Shown here in pieces: positions 38,138 to 47,545 of a stretch of DNA of 64,000 nt (position 1 is the first letter of the stretch; every line of letters begins with the position of its first letter). Origin of the DNA: Mariniphaga sp964559175 (GTDB lineage: Bacteria; Bacteroidota; Bacteroidia; Bacteroidales; Prolixibacteraceae); the NCBI GenBank assembly GCA_964559175.1, contig CAZLGT010000002.1, positions 1 through 64,000 of the forward strand, written 5' to 3'. The translations under genes and the position numbers were made by a program. The notes under the pieces were generated by a model. The model had not been told where the DNA came from and ran no database searches. It saw only the letters and a list, made by a program, of their open reading frames with translations.

Positions 38138-39823
38138 TCAATATGTGCTATTTTCTTTAATTTTCAGCTTTTGTCCGATGGATAGCCGGGTGTTGGTACT
38201 GAGATTGTTCAGTTTCAGGATTTCATCGGGAGAAATCCCTGCATATTGTTTGGCAATTTCCCAAACGGTATCACCTCTTTTAACTGTGTAATATTCATAA
38301 TTGGGATCGAGCGGTTCAGGTTTCGGGGCATTGTTCGATCCCGGAGTTTTTCCAATCATGGCCTGTTTTTGCTCAAAAGTCATTGAATTTATACGTTCAT
38401 ATTTTTCTTTATGAGCTTCATCCACATAAACGGACAGTTTCTGACCTACGCGAATCAGGTTCCGGTTAATGTTGTTCCAGTACCTTAAATCGGATGCTCT
38501 AACGCCAAACCACGAGGATATAAAGCCCACATTGTCGCCCGATTTTACAGTGTAAATGATTCTGGCTTTTCCTTCAACGTCGGTTGGCGTAAAATAGGTG
38601 CTTGTGCTGGTGGTTGGGTTTACCAGCGTATTGTCCGGGAAGAAAGTTTCCCGTTCGTGTGCAAAAACCAGTGTATCCAAATCAATAAAACTCATGATGG
38701 TATTATTGGGCAGGGTAAGTGGATAGGGTTTATCCGGTTTTGCCGGAATTACATCGCGGCGGTACATGGGATTTAGTGTTCGCAACTGTTCTTTTTCGAT
38801 GCTCAGCTTTGCTTCCAGTTGGTTAAAATGAAGGTAGTCGTGCACAAAAACGGTGTCGGTTTGGAGCGGTATTTCGGGGAAGAGGGGTTGCAGATTGTGC
38901 TCTCTGTAATAATTCATTACATAAGCGGCCGCAATAAAGGCTGGCACATATCCGCGTGTTTCGCGCGGGAGTAAGTAGTAAATTTCCCAGTAATTTCTTT
39001 TTCCACCGGCACGGCGAATGGCACGATTTACATTTCCCGGTCCGCAGTTGTAGGCTGCAATGGCCAGAAACCAGTCGTCGTAAGTATTATAAAGTTGATT
39101 CAGGTACCTCACTGCCGCGTCGGTAGATTTAACCGGGTCGCGGCGTTCGTCAACAAAGCTTGAAATTTCGAGACCCATTTGCCTGCCGGTTCCGTACATA
39201 AACTGCCACAACCCATTGGCTCCAACCCGCGACATGGCTCTGGGGTTGAGGGCCGATTCGATAACGGGAAGGTATTTCAGTTCGAGTGGCATGTTGTAAC
39301 GATCGAGCGCTTCCTCAAAAATGGGAAAATAATAGGCCGAAAGTCCCAGCATCATTTCTACCTGGCTGCGCCGTTTTTCAGTATATAAAACAATGAAGTT
39401 CTTAATCACATTGTTGTACGACATGTCGATTACCTGTTGCATTTCCTGCAGCCGGTTAATATAAACCGAATCGGGTAAATTGGTTGGGTAGTGGTCGGGC
39501 ATTCCTGATTTTGCCCCGTCGGGGTGGAAAAGGTGCCGGATGTACCAGGTATTGGCAAGGCTGTCGAGTTTTTCAGAAAAAATGTCGTTCAGGTTTTCAT
39601 CAGGAGCCGGAATGATATCAAAAATAAGGGTGTCGGAAAGTTCGGCTGTAAACATGGAATCTTTTGGCACAATGGCCATGGTGTCGGCAGCTAAAAGGTC
39701 GGCATCCAGCGTTTTTATGCGTGGTAGCTCTATTCTCTGCCTGCCGGGTTCTTGTGCTGCCAGAACCTGGAAAAAAAATAGTAAACTAATTGCTCCTGCA
39801 AAATTTCTGATGTATTTCATCAT
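38138..39823 (-). CDS. LysM-containing lytic transglycosylase (MltD-like)
   Basis: Cleaves the glycan strands of peptidoglycan in the periplasm. The 561-residue protein has a signal peptide, an SLT domain with catalytic E189 (LPVIESALNP) followed by GANGLWQFMYGTGRQMGL and AIAAYNCGPGNVNRAI, and two C-terminal LysM domains (YTVKSGDNVGFISSWFG; YTVKRGDTVWEIAKQYAG). The stop-start gap to the DUF5683 gene upstream is only 3 bases, so they are cotranscribed. Two adjacent ATGs (39823, 39820) are possible starts. Confidence 0.94.
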   Translation of the reverse strand: MMKYIRNFAGAISLLFFFQVLAAQEPGRQRIELPRIKTLDADLLAADTMAIVPKDSMFTAELSDTLIFDIIPAPDENLNDIFSEKLDSLANTWYIRHLFHPDGAKSGMPDHYPTNLPDSVYINRLQEMQQVIDMSYNNVIKNFIVLYTEKRRSQVEMMLGLSAYYFPIFEEALDRYNMPLELKYLPVIESALNPRAMSRVGANGLWQFMYGTGRQMGLEISSFVDERRDPVKSTDAAVRYLNQLYNTYDDWFLAIAAYNCGPGNVNRAIRRAGGKRNYWEIYYLLPRETRGYVPAFIAAAYVMNYYREHNLQPLFPEIPLQTDTVFVHDYLHFNQLEAKLSIEKEQLRTLNPMYRRDVIPAKPDKPYPLTLPNNTIMSFIDLDTLVFAHERETFFPDNTLVNPTTSTSTYFTPTDVEGKARIIYTVKSGDNVGFISSWFGVRASDLRYWNNINRNLIRVGQKLSVYVDEAHKEKYERINSMTFEQKQAMIGKTPGSNNAPKPEPLDPNYEYYTVKRGDTVWEIAKQYAGISPDEILKLNNLSTNTRLSIGQKLKIKENSTY

Positions 39824-39826
39824 ATC

Positions 39827-40462
39827 CTAAAAATTAAACCGAATATTCACGCAATAAAAAGATTTGTTGTCAAATTGAATCATCGACGGCTGCCAGTTCA
39901 TGGTTAAGTCGTCGCCGATATCGAAATCAAATAAATGGGCATCTACACTGGCATCGATAATGTTAAGCCCGTAAAACCCTACAAAACTGATAATGAGCAG
40001 GTCGCGATTGCGGCGGTAGTAATCCTGCCGCCGCGACAGCGCATTTTTTAAATTATTGAAATCGGTTGGATTGTCCACATCGTAGTTGATGCGTCTCACT
40101 GCCTCAATCTTTAGGTAATCCTGTGTTTCAGGGTTTCCGTCGGTAAGGTGCTGGTACCCCACTCTAAACAACTGGTAGTTTTCGTTATTCCAGTTAATAA
40201 AATACCCGATGGTTCCAAATCCGATATAAATAAGTGGGATTTTCCAGTATTTTTTATTGTAAGCCTGTCCCAGTCCCGGTAAAATGGCAGAATACATAGT
40301 GGCCTTTCGGGGCGAATGTACTTCTTCCTCCGCCTCTTGTTCCGTGAGCTGCTGTGTAACCTGCAGGGTGTCTGCATCAATCAGTTGTGCCTGCAGGTTT
40401 GTTCCCGTCAGAAACAGAATTGTCAGCAATATGATATTCAACAAATGTTTCCTGCTAATCAC
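39827..40462 (-). CDS. DUF5683 envelope protein
   Basis: A 211-residue protein with an N-terminal signal segment (about 9-26) and the DUF5683 core (KATMYSAILPGLGQAYNKKYWKIPLIYIGFG). A second hydrophobic stretch is near LLIISFVGFYGLNIIDASVDAHLF. The family is common in Bacteroidota and has no known function. Its place between parB and a cell-wall hydrolase suggests an envelope role linked to cell-cycle genes. The start is GTG (40462); no in-frame ATG exists in the N-terminal region. Confidence 0.86.
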   Translation of the reverse strand: MISRKHLLNIILLTILFLTGTNLQAQLIDADTLQVTQQLTEQEAEEEVHSPRKATMYSAILPGLGQAYNKKYWKIPLIYIGFGTIGYFINWNNENYQLFRVGYQHLTDGNPETQDYLKIEAVRRINYDVDNPTDFNNLKNALSRRQDYYRRNRDLLIISFVGFYGLNIIDASVDAHLFDFDIGDDLTMNWQPSMIQFDNKSFYCVNIRFNF

Positions 40463-40522
40463 GCTTTTAAATTTTGCCCAAAAATAGAATTTTCAGTTCA
40501 CAGCAAACCTTGTGCCGGAGCT

Positions 40523-41386
40523 TTAATCCCTGTTTTCTATAATTTTAACAATTCGCTCCAGGTCTTTTTCTGATTTAAAGGGAATTATAATCTTCCCTTT
40601 TCCTTTTTCGTTTACAGAAATACCAATGCGCGAGCCGAGCATTCTTCCCAGCTGCCCTTTATATTCGCGGTATTCTTTCGGTATTTCCTTTTTATTTTTC
40701 CCAGAGTTTTCGGCGTCACTTCCTTCGTTCAGGCTTCGCACAATCTCTTCCACTTTTCTTACCGAGAAACCATACTTCACAATTTGTCCGTAAATCATTT
40801 CCTGTACATCGGGCTCATCGATGTTGATAAGCGCACGTGCATGACCCATACTGATTTCCTTGTTGCGAAGAGCTTTTTGAATAACCGCCGGAAGTTTCAG
40901 CAAACGCAGGTAGTTGGCAATGGTTGACCGTTTTTTCCCTACACGGCTGCTCAAATCTTCCTGTGTAAATTTGAGCTCTTCCATTAAGCGCTGGTAACTG
41001 AGGGCTATTTCAATGGCATCGAGGTCTTCCCGCTGAATATTTTCAACGAGTGCCATTTCCAGCATTGCATCGTCTTTGGCATGACGAATATAGGATGGTA
41101 TTGACTCGAGGCCTGCCTTTTGCGCTGCCCTGAAACGGCGTTCACCGGCAATAATTTGATAGCTGTCGGGCCCGGTTTTTCGTAAAGTTATGGGTTGAAT
41201 TAATCCTATTTCGCGGATAGAGGCAGCCAGTTCTTCCAGCGCTTCCTCGTCGAATTTGGAACGCGGCTGAAAAGGATTGGCCTCAATTTTACTGAGTTCA
41301 ACCTCGCTAATATCTGCCTGTTTCATTTTTTCGGCATCGTCGATAAGCGCACCTAATCCCCGTCCGAGTACATTCCTTTTTGCCAT
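40523..41386 (-). CDS. parB: Chromosome partition protein ParB
   Basis: A CTP-dependent DNA clamp that loads at parS sites and works with ParA in origin segregation. The 287-residue protein has the N-terminal start KRNVLGRGLGALI, the CTP-binding ParB box (NPFQPR; AGERRFRAAQKAGL), the helix-turn-helix (TQEDLSSRVGKKRSTIANYLRLL) and a short C-terminal dimer domain. ATG 41386 is used because the frame upstream opens only with TTG. It lies about 10 bases after parA, preceded by GAGAG. Confidence 0.97.
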   Translation of the reverse strand: MAKRNVLGRGLGALIDDAEKMKQADISEVELSKIEANPFQPRSKFDEEALEELAASIREIGLIQPITLRKTGPDSYQIIAGERRFRAAQKAGLESIPSYIRHAKDDAMLEMALVENIQREDLDAIEIALSYQRLMEELKFTQEDLSSRVGKKRSTIANYLRLLKLPAVIQKALRNKEISMGHARALINIDEPDVQEMIYGQIVKYGFSVRKVEEIVRSLNEGSDAENSGKNKKEIPKEYREYKGQLGRMLGSRIGISVNEKGKGKIIIPFKSEKDLERIVKIIENRD

Positions 41387-41396
41387 AACTCTCAAA

Positions 41397-42200
41397 TTAA
41401 CTGTTTATAATTTTTTTTTCCTGCGCCATGCGTGTCAATCCATTTCGTTGCAATATCTCGCGGGCCAGGTTCATGTGGTTGATTGCTCCGCGCGAACTGG
41501 CGTCGTAAAGTACCACAGGTTTGCCGTAGCTGGGCGCCTCGCTCAGTTTTACGTTGCGCTGAATAACGGTTTCAAAAACCATGTCCTGAAAATGATGCTT
41601 AACTTCTTCATACACCTGGTTGGAAAGATTCAGGCGCGAGTCGAACATGGTGAGCAGAAACCCTTCAATTTCCAACTTGGGGTTCAGCCGGTTCTGAATG
41701 ATTTTTATGGTGTTCAAAAGTTTTCCCAGCCCTTCCAGCGCAAAATATTCGCATTGTACAGGTATGATTACAGAGTCGGCTGCTGTTAACGCATTTACTG
41801 TAATCAGTCCCAGTGAAGGCGAGCAGTCGATAAAAATGAAATCGTAGTTGTCTTTTAGCTTTTCGATGGTGTTTCGAAGCACTTTCTCCCGATTGGGAAG
41901 ATTGAGCATTTCAATTTCAGCACCCACCAAATCGATGTGGGAGGGGATTATGTCGAGATTGGCCACCTCGGTTTTCAATACCACTTTTTGCGGATCAATC
42001 TCATCCACAATGCATTCGTAAATGCTCGACTGCACATTTTTCACATCGAACCCAAACCCCGAGGTGGCATTTGCCTGCGGGTCGGCATCGATGATTAAAA
42101 CCTTCTGTTCCAAAACTGCCAGGCTTGCCGCCAGGTTAATGGTGGTTGTGGTTTTTCCAACCCCGCCTTTCTGGTTTGCCAGTGATATAACTTTTCCCAT
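41397..42200 (-). CDS. parA: Chromosome partition ATPase ParA (Soj type)
   Basis: A deviant-Walker ATPase of 267 residues: KGGVGKTTT near residue 11, IIDADPQANAT, and FIDCSPSLGLITVNAL. It forms ATP dimers on the nucleoid and moves ParB-parS complexes. Without an N-terminal DNA-binding extension it is of the chromosomal Soj type. First gene of a parA-parB-DUF5683-lytic transglycosylase run. Confidence 0.97.
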   Translation of the reverse strand: MGKVISLANQKGGVGKTTTTINLAASLAVLEQKVLIIDADPQANATSGFGFDVKNVQSSIYECIVDEIDPQKVVLKTEVANLDIIPSHIDLVGAEIEMLNLPNREKVLRNTIEKLKDNYDFIFIDCSPSLGLITVNALTAADSVIIPVQCEYFALEGLGKLLNTIKIIQNRLNPKLEIEGFLLTMFDSRLNLSNQVYEEVKHHFQDMVFETVIQRNVKLSEAPSYGKPVVLYDASSRGAINHMNLAREILQRNGLTRMAQEKKIINS

Positions 42201-42228
42201 CAGAATTTCATTTTTTTTTGAACGGTTT

Positions 42229-42236
42229 CAAATTTA
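42229..42236 (-). promoter_or_regulatory. Candidate -7 promoter box of parAB
   Basis: TAAATTTG on the minus strand, 28 bases before the parA ATG. No upstream TTG at normal spacing. Confidence 0.3.
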
Positions 42237-42323
42237 ATAAATTAGCCCTATTAACCTCATGCTACTTTTCGACATCCAACGTTGGTAACTGATTAATAAG
42301 CTGGAAGTGAGCAGGAAAAACGT

Positions 42324-43325
42324 TTATAAATTTTGTGATTTCATCAGCTGTATCAACCGGTTTTTATCTACAGGTACCACACCGGGTTCTTCGCACACCA
42401 TTCCACCTGCAATATTCGACATAAGCGCCATGGCTTTTGGCGGTATTCCGGCAGCCATTGCCAGGCTGGCCACACTAACTACTGTGTCTCCGGCACCCGA
42501 AACGTCGGCAACATGGCGGACAACAGCCGGGTAATATTGTTCTTTCACCCCGTTGCTCATAAAAACTCCCAACTCCGACAATGTGATGAAAATGAGGCTA
42601 AAATTTTGTTTTTCTCTGAGTGCATGCGCTACTTCGCGCAACGAATCCAGGTCTCCTTTTTTTAGAGGCAGGCCTGTTCCTTCAATAAACTCGGTAAAAT
42701 TGGGTTTAAACAAACCGATATTCCGGTAACAGTTGAAATTGCGTTTCTTGGGATCGGCAACTGTGTAAATTCCGTGCTCCTGTGCCAGCTCGTTTACTTT
42801 TTCAAAAAGGGTTGGCGTAATTACTCCTTTATCGTAGTCCACAAAAATAATTACATCCACTTTGCTGCTTTCAATTTCCTTTCGAACCCCGGCAACAATT
42901 TGTTCCTCCAATCGGGCATCGATATATTCATCCGATTCCTCGTCAACACGGGCAATGTGCTGGCCCCTGCTGATGATCCGGCTTTTTACAGTGGTAATCC
43001 GGTTGGGGTCTTCAGAAATTCCATGTTCCGGCAGGTTTTTTTTCTGAAGAATTTTCCTGAATTTTTTCCCTTTGTCGTCGTTTCCCACCACCGAGAAAAG
43101 CACAGGCGTTGCACCCAATGCCCGAAGGTTCAGCGAAACATTGGCTGCACCTCCCAGCCGGTGTTCCCGATCGGTAATGGAAACGATGGGAATGGGCGCT
43201 TCCGGGGATATTCGCTCAACTTTTCCCCACAAGTAGGTATCAACCATGGCGTCGCCGATAACAATAGCACGCATCCGGCTGAATTTTTCAAAAATCTGAT
43301 GTACTTCTTTTTCGTTCACCCCCAT
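42324..43325 (-). CDS. PfkB-family kinase, heptose-7-phosphate kinase (RfaE1/HldE-N) like
   Basis: A 333-residue sugar kinase. Its N-terminus (AIVIGDAMVDTYLWGKVERISPEAPIPIV, here described by position 19-47) is the hallmark of D-glycero-beta-D-manno-heptose-7-phosphate kinase. LGGAANVSLNLRALGA, the YDKGVI segment, and DVSGAGDTVVS with the catalytic Asp complete the PfkB fold. No cytidylyltransferase domain is fused, so it corresponds to the separate RfaE1 form. A role in ADP-heptose supply for lipopolysaccharide is likely, but relatives with other sugars exist. Confidence 0.85.
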   Translation of the reverse strand: MGVNEKEVHQIFEKFSRMRAIVIGDAMVDTYLWGKVERISPEAPIPIVSITDREHRLGGAANVSLNLRALGATPVLFSVVGNDDKGKKFRKILQKKNLPEHGISEDPNRITTVKSRIISRGQHIARVDEESDEYIDARLEEQIVAGVRKEIESSKVDVIIFVDYDKGVITPTLFEKVNELAQEHGIYTVADPKKRNFNCYRNIGLFKPNFTEFIEGTGLPLKKGDLDSLREVAHALREKQNFSLIFITLSELGVFMSNGVKEQYYPAVVRHVADVSGAGDTVVSVASLAMAAGIPPKAMALMSNIAGGMVCEEPGVVPVDKNRLIQLMKSQNL

Positions 43326-43409
43326 ATTTTAAAGGTGACAAAACTAAGAAAAAATGGGGTTTAATGAAAGTTCGCTTTGAGATTTTGGAATTGCAGTGAA
43401 CCGGCGGTT

Positions 43410-45881
43410 TCAGGCGGGGTCAACATCGATGTTTACCATGCAGCTGCTGTTTTCGGGATGTTTACGCACAATTTCGATGGTTTTAACCAGAAACCGTTTT
43501 ACCTCGTCGGGCGAAAGTCTGCGGCTGATTTTGAGCCAGATTTCCTTGTGATACCACAGCTGGATGCGGCTTACCAACGGGAATTCAGGCCCCAGAACTA
43601 TCAGCGATTTATTTGTCCGAAGCATTTCGGCCAGTTGCCCTGCCATGCGGTTTACGTGTTCCGGTTTTTTGTGTTTTACCACCAGTTTTATCAAACGGTA
43701 TCCGGGTGGGTATTTAAACAGGCGGCGTTCCTCCATCTGTGCCTGAAAAGCAGCCATATAGTCCTGGGTTTTTATCAAATCAATCAGCGGATGCTCGGGT
43801 TGAGCAGTTTGCACAACCACTTTGCCGCGGCTGTGCTTCCTGCCGGCACGGCCACTTACCTGCGATACCAGTTGATATGCCCTTTCATGTGCTCTGAAAT
43901 CGGGGAAGTTTATCAGGTTGTCGGCGTTTAAAATTCCCACCACACGAACATGCTCGAAATCGAGGCCTTTGGTTACCATTTGGGTGCCGATAAGAATGTC
44001 GGTTTTCCGACTTTCCAGGTTGTGAATGATTTTTCCGAAGGCGTTTTTTGAGCGCGTGGTGTCCAGGTCCATTCGTTCAATTCGCTTTCCGGGGAATAGT
44101 GGTTTCAGTTCATGTTCAATTTTTTCGGTTCCAAACCCGCGTGTTTTTATTTCGGGCGAACCACATTCGGGGCATTCGGCAGGCATGGCAATGCTAAACC
44201 CGCAGTAATGACAATTTAACTGCTTTTTATATTTATGAAAGGTCAGGCTTACATCGCAGTTGTTGCATTTCGGAATCCACCCGCAGGTAAAGCATTGTAT
44301 GTATGGGGAATACCCCCGTCGGTTTTGAAACAGGATTACCTGTTCCCTGTTATTGAGCGCTTCATTCATTAGCTCAAAGAGCTCGGGACTAAGTACCGAG
44401 AGCATCTGTTTTTTCTTCCAGGCACGCTTTAAATCGGCTACAATGATTTCCGGAAGCTCCATGTTCGAGTGCCTTTTGGTGAGGTTCACCAGTCCGTATT
44501 TGCCGGTAAGTGTATTGTAAAAACTTTCGTAGGATGGGGTGGCCGAACCGAGCAACACATTGGCCCGGTTTAGTTTGCCCAGCACCACAGCCATATCCCT
44601 CGCATGGTAACGCGGAGCAGGATCAAATTGCTTGAACGAGTTTTCGTGTTCCTCGTCAACAATGACCAGCCCCAGGTTTGAAAAGGGCATAAACAGCGCC
44701 GACCGGGCTCCAAGAACCACCTGGTATCCTTCTTTCGGATGGGTTTGAAAGCGGAGCACTTTTTTCCAGATCTCTACGCGTTCCTGGCTGTTCAGCCGCG
44801 AGTGGTAAATGCCTACTTTGGGACCAAAAACACTTTTGAGGCGCTCAATAATCTGGGTGGTAAGCGCAATTTCGGGCAACAGGTAAAGCGCCTGCCTGCC
44901 TTTTTTTAGCATCTCATCGATTAAATGAATATAAATTTCGGTTTTGCCGCTGGCAGTAATTCCGTGAATTAAGGTAACCTGATTCTTCTCAAAACAGGTT
45001 TTGATTTCGTTTAATGCCTGCTGCTGGTACTTATTCAGCAAGTTTAGATCCACTTGTTGTATGGTTTTTTCTTCAATACGTGAAACCTGTTTTTGAAATG
45101 ATTTCAGAATCTTTTTGGCTATCAGTTCATTTAAAACCGATAAGCTGAATGCAGTTCCTTTCAGCAACTCTTTTTTTCTGATAAAAGTTTTTTGCGCAGG
45201 TTGAAATGCATGGGTTTTTTCAATAAAATGAATAAGCAGCGCCTGTTGCTTCTTTGCCCGTTGCAGGTTATCAGCTATTTCGGCAAGAGCAGTTTCGGTT
45301 ATTATGTCGGGGTGCAGTTTTATGCAGGTTTCTGTTTTGGGTTTGTATTTGGCACTGAGTTTTTCTTCTGCCTGCACAATGTTTTTTTCGATGAGTGATT
45401 TTAACGCGGGATACGAAAAATTTTTACCCAGCGTTTTTTGCAATGCATCCAGCGTGGAAATATCCTGTTTTATCAGTTCAAGTATGCGGAACTCTTTTTC
45501 AGAAATTTCCTGTTCCTCTTCGTTTCCGGTAAGAAAAACTTTCGACTTGCTTTCCAGTTTCAGTCCGGTAGGGAGGGCTGCCCTGAATACGTCGCCCAGG
45601 GTGCAGCAGTAATAAGCGGCCATCCATTTCCACAGTTCCAGATTTTGAGGTAAAACCACCGGCTCGTCGTCCAAAAGCTGAACAATTTCTTTTAATTCGA
45701 TGTTTTCCGGCGGGGTTTCTGAAAGTGAAAAAACAAGAGCGGCATACAGTTTTTTGGCGCCGAACTGTACTACTGCCCGTTGCCCGGTTTTTATCCGGCT
45801 ATGCCACTGTTCCGGCACACGATACGTAAAAGCATCATGAAGCGGAAGGGGTAAAATAACCTGCGCAAAAAACTCGGACAT
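43410..45881 (-). CDS. priA: Primosomal helicase PriA
   Basis: Restarts stalled replication forks. The 823-residue protein has the N-terminal DNA-binding domain (VILPLPLHDAFTYRVPE), helicase Walker A HGITASGKTEIY, DEEH box, GSATPSYES motif, and a zinc-binding insert with eight cysteines (CFTCGWIPKCNNC; CHYCGFSIAMPAECPEC). GRAGR near LVSQVSGRAGRKHSRG marks motif VI. ATG 45881 is preferred over a TTG 27 bases upstream. Confidence 0.96.
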   Translation of the reverse strand: MSEFFAQVILPLPLHDAFTYRVPEQWHSRIKTGQRAVVQFGAKKLYAALVFSLSETPPENIELKEIVQLLDDEPVVLPQNLELWKWMAAYYCCTLGDVFRAALPTGLKLESKSKVFLTGNEEEQEISEKEFRILELIKQDISTLDALQKTLGKNFSYPALKSLIEKNIVQAEEKLSAKYKPKTETCIKLHPDIITETALAEIADNLQRAKKQQALLIHFIEKTHAFQPAQKTFIRKKELLKGTAFSLSVLNELIAKKILKSFQKQVSRIEEKTIQQVDLNLLNKYQQQALNEIKTCFEKNQVTLIHGITASGKTEIYIHLIDEMLKKGRQALYLLPEIALTTQIIERLKSVFGPKVGIYHSRLNSQERVEIWKKVLRFQTHPKEGYQVVLGARSALFMPFSNLGLVIVDEEHENSFKQFDPAPRYHARDMAVVLGKLNRANVLLGSATPSYESFYNTLTGKYGLVNLTKRHSNMELPEIIVADLKRAWKKKQMLSVLSPELFELMNEALNNREQVILFQNRRGYSPYIQCFTCGWIPKCNNCDVSLTFHKYKKQLNCHYCGFSIAMPAECPECGSPEIKTRGFGTEKIEHELKPLFPGKRIERMDLDTTRSKNAFGKIIHNLESRKTDILIGTQMVTKGLDFEHVRVVGILNADNLINFPDFRAHERAYQLVSQVSGRAGRKHSRGKVVVQTAQPEHPLIDLIKTQDYMAAFQAQMEERRLFKYPPGYRLIKLVVKHKKPEHVNRMAGQLAEMLRTNKSLIVLGPEFPLVSRIQLWYHKEIWLKISRRLSPDEVKRFLVKTIEIVRKHPENSSCMVNIDVDPA

Positions 45882-45926
45882 GGGTTTTTTCTTTGAATCT
45901 TTTTTCAAAGAAACAAAAAAAATCCC

Positions 45927-46793
45927 TCATTCATCAGCTCTTTGGTTAATCCACCCGGCAACTTCTTCCATCAGCCAGTTGGGAGTGGAGGTTGCGCCGC
46001 ATATACCCACAGAACCGGCATTTTCAAACCAATCGGGTTCTATTTCAGAAATGCGGGAAATATGATGTGTGCGGGGATTTTCTTCTTTACAGATAGTGTA
46101 TAAATATTTTCCGTTGGAACTTTTATGGCCGGCCACAAAAATGATGACGTCGAAATTTTTAACAAACTGTTTTAAATGAGGCACCCGGTTGGAGACCTGC
46201 CGGCAGATGGAATCCTTTATTTCCAGCGGAACTCCCGGTTTCATGCTGGCTTTTACCTTATCGGCAATGGCGTAAAAATCTTCCACCCTTTTGGTGGTTT
46301 GGGAATAGAGCGAAACCGGCCTCGAAAAGTCGATGCGGTCTGTGTCGCCGATGCTTTCCAGCACAATGGCTTTGTTATCAATTTGCCCGTCGAGCCCAAT
46401 AATTTCGGCATGGCCCTTTTTTCCATAAATGACAACCTGCCCGTTTTTCGACTGGCTTTTTTTATAAGAACCTTTCACCTTTTCCTGCAGGGTTAACACT
46501 ACAGGGCAGGTGGCGTCAATCAGTTCGATGTTGTTTTTTTTGGCGTGCTCATAAGTTTCGGGAGGTTCGCCATGTGCACGAATGAGCACTTTACAGTTTT
46601 TCAGTTGCATGTATTCTTCCCTGGAAATGGACTGTAATCCCATTTTTTCGAGGCGTTCCACTTCCATTCCATTGTGTACAATGTCGCCCAGACAATACAG
46701 TTTATCTGTAGTTTTTAATTCGCTTTCGGCCGATTTGATGGCTTTTATTACACCAAAACAAAAGCCGGAACGTCTGTCAATCTCAACTCTCAT
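45927..46793 (-). CDS. ispH: 4-hydroxy-3-methylbut-2-enyl diphosphate reductase
   Basis: The last step of the non-mevalonate isoprenoid pathway, making IPP and DMAPP with an Fe-S cluster. The 288-residue protein has the cluster cysteines in GFCFGV (C12), TCPVV and DSICRQVSNR. The Glu/Thr and GATSTPNW motifs near the C-terminus complete the active site. Its ATG overlaps the end of cmk by 11 bases, so the two are translated together. Confidence 0.97.
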   Translation of the reverse strand: MRVEIDRRSGFCFGVIKAIKSAESELKTTDKLYCLGDIVHNGMEVERLEKMGLQSISREEYMQLKNCKVLIRAHGEPPETYEHAKKNNIELIDATCPVVLTLQEKVKGSYKKSQSKNGQVVIYGKKGHAEIIGLDGQIDNKAIVLESIGDTDRIDFSRPVSLYSQTTKRVEDFYAIADKVKASMKPGVPLEIKDSICRQVSNRVPHLKQFVKNFDVIIFVAGHKSSNGKYLYTICKEENPRTHHISRISEIEPDWFENAGSVGICGATSTPNWLMEEVAGWINQRADE

Positions 46794-47487
46794 CTTCTTC
46801 CATTTTTTCTTTTACTCTTTCCAAACTCCACCGCAATTGTTCTTCGCGCGTTAAATAGCTGTTGTCCAACACAAGTGCATCGTCAGCTTTTCGGAGAGGG
46901 CTCACTTCACGCCCCGAATCGATGGAGTCGCGCTCTTCCACATTTTTCAGAATTTCATCAAACTCCACTTCCTGGTCTTTTTCTTTTAGTTCCAGATAGC
47001 GGCGCTGCGCCCTTATTTCAGGCGATGCCGTCAAGAATATTTTCAGTTCGGCATCGGGAAAAACCACGGTTCCAATATCGCGGCCATCCATTACGATGCC
47101 TTTGTTTTTGCCGTTTTCGCGTTGCTGTTTTACCATTTCGCGGCGCACTTCGGCAATGGTACTAATGGGGCTCACATTTCGCGAAACTTCCAGTTGCCTG
47201 ATTTCATCCTCCACATTTTCACCGTTTAAAAACGTCGTGTTTTTTTCCGTTTTTTCGTCCCAGTCGAAAGTAATTTTCAGGTCTTTCACTCCGGCAATAA
47301 CCTTCTCCTTCTCGGGTTGTCCGTCAACAATCCAGCCATTTCGCAGGGCATGCAACGTAACCACCCGGTACATGGCGCCGCTGTCGATATAAATGTAACC
47401 CAGCTCGCGGGCCAGCGATTTGGCCAGTGTGCTTTTTCCGCACGATGAGTGCCCGTCAATGGCAATTACAATCTTTTTTTCAGTCAT
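46783..47487 (-). CDS. cmk: Cytidylate kinase
   Basis: Phosphorylates CMP and dCMP. The 234-residue protein has the P-loop GHSSCGKSTLAK, the YIDSGAMYR substrate motif, and MDGRDIGTVVFPDAELKIFL. It is the first gene of a cmk-ispH pair with an 11-base overlap; priA follows 45 bases after ispH. A promoter match lies directly upstream. Confidence 0.97.
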   Translation of the reverse strand: MTEKKIVIAIDGHSSCGKSTLAKSLARELGYIYIDSGAMYRVVTLHALRNGWIVDGQPEKEKVIAGVKDLKITFDWDEKTEKNTTFLNGENVEDEIRQLEVSRNVSPISTIAEVRREMVKQQRENGKNKGIVMDGRDIGTVVFPDAELKIFLTASPEIRAQRRYLELKEKDQEVEFDEILKNVEERDSIDSGREVSPLRKADDALVLDNSYLTREEQLRWSLERVKEKMEEDES

Positions 47488-47503
47488 TTTTTTGGATTTA
47501 GCG

Positions 47504-47535
47504 CAAAGATAAAGGATTTTTTAAATCAGACCCAA
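47504..47535 (-). promoter_or_regulatory. Promoter of cmk-ispH
   Basis: On the minus strand TTG (47535-47533), 21 bases, TATCTTTG (47511-47504). It ends 16 bases before the cmk ATG, giving a short leader. Confidence 0.5.
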
Positions 47536-47545
47536 TGGTCTTTAA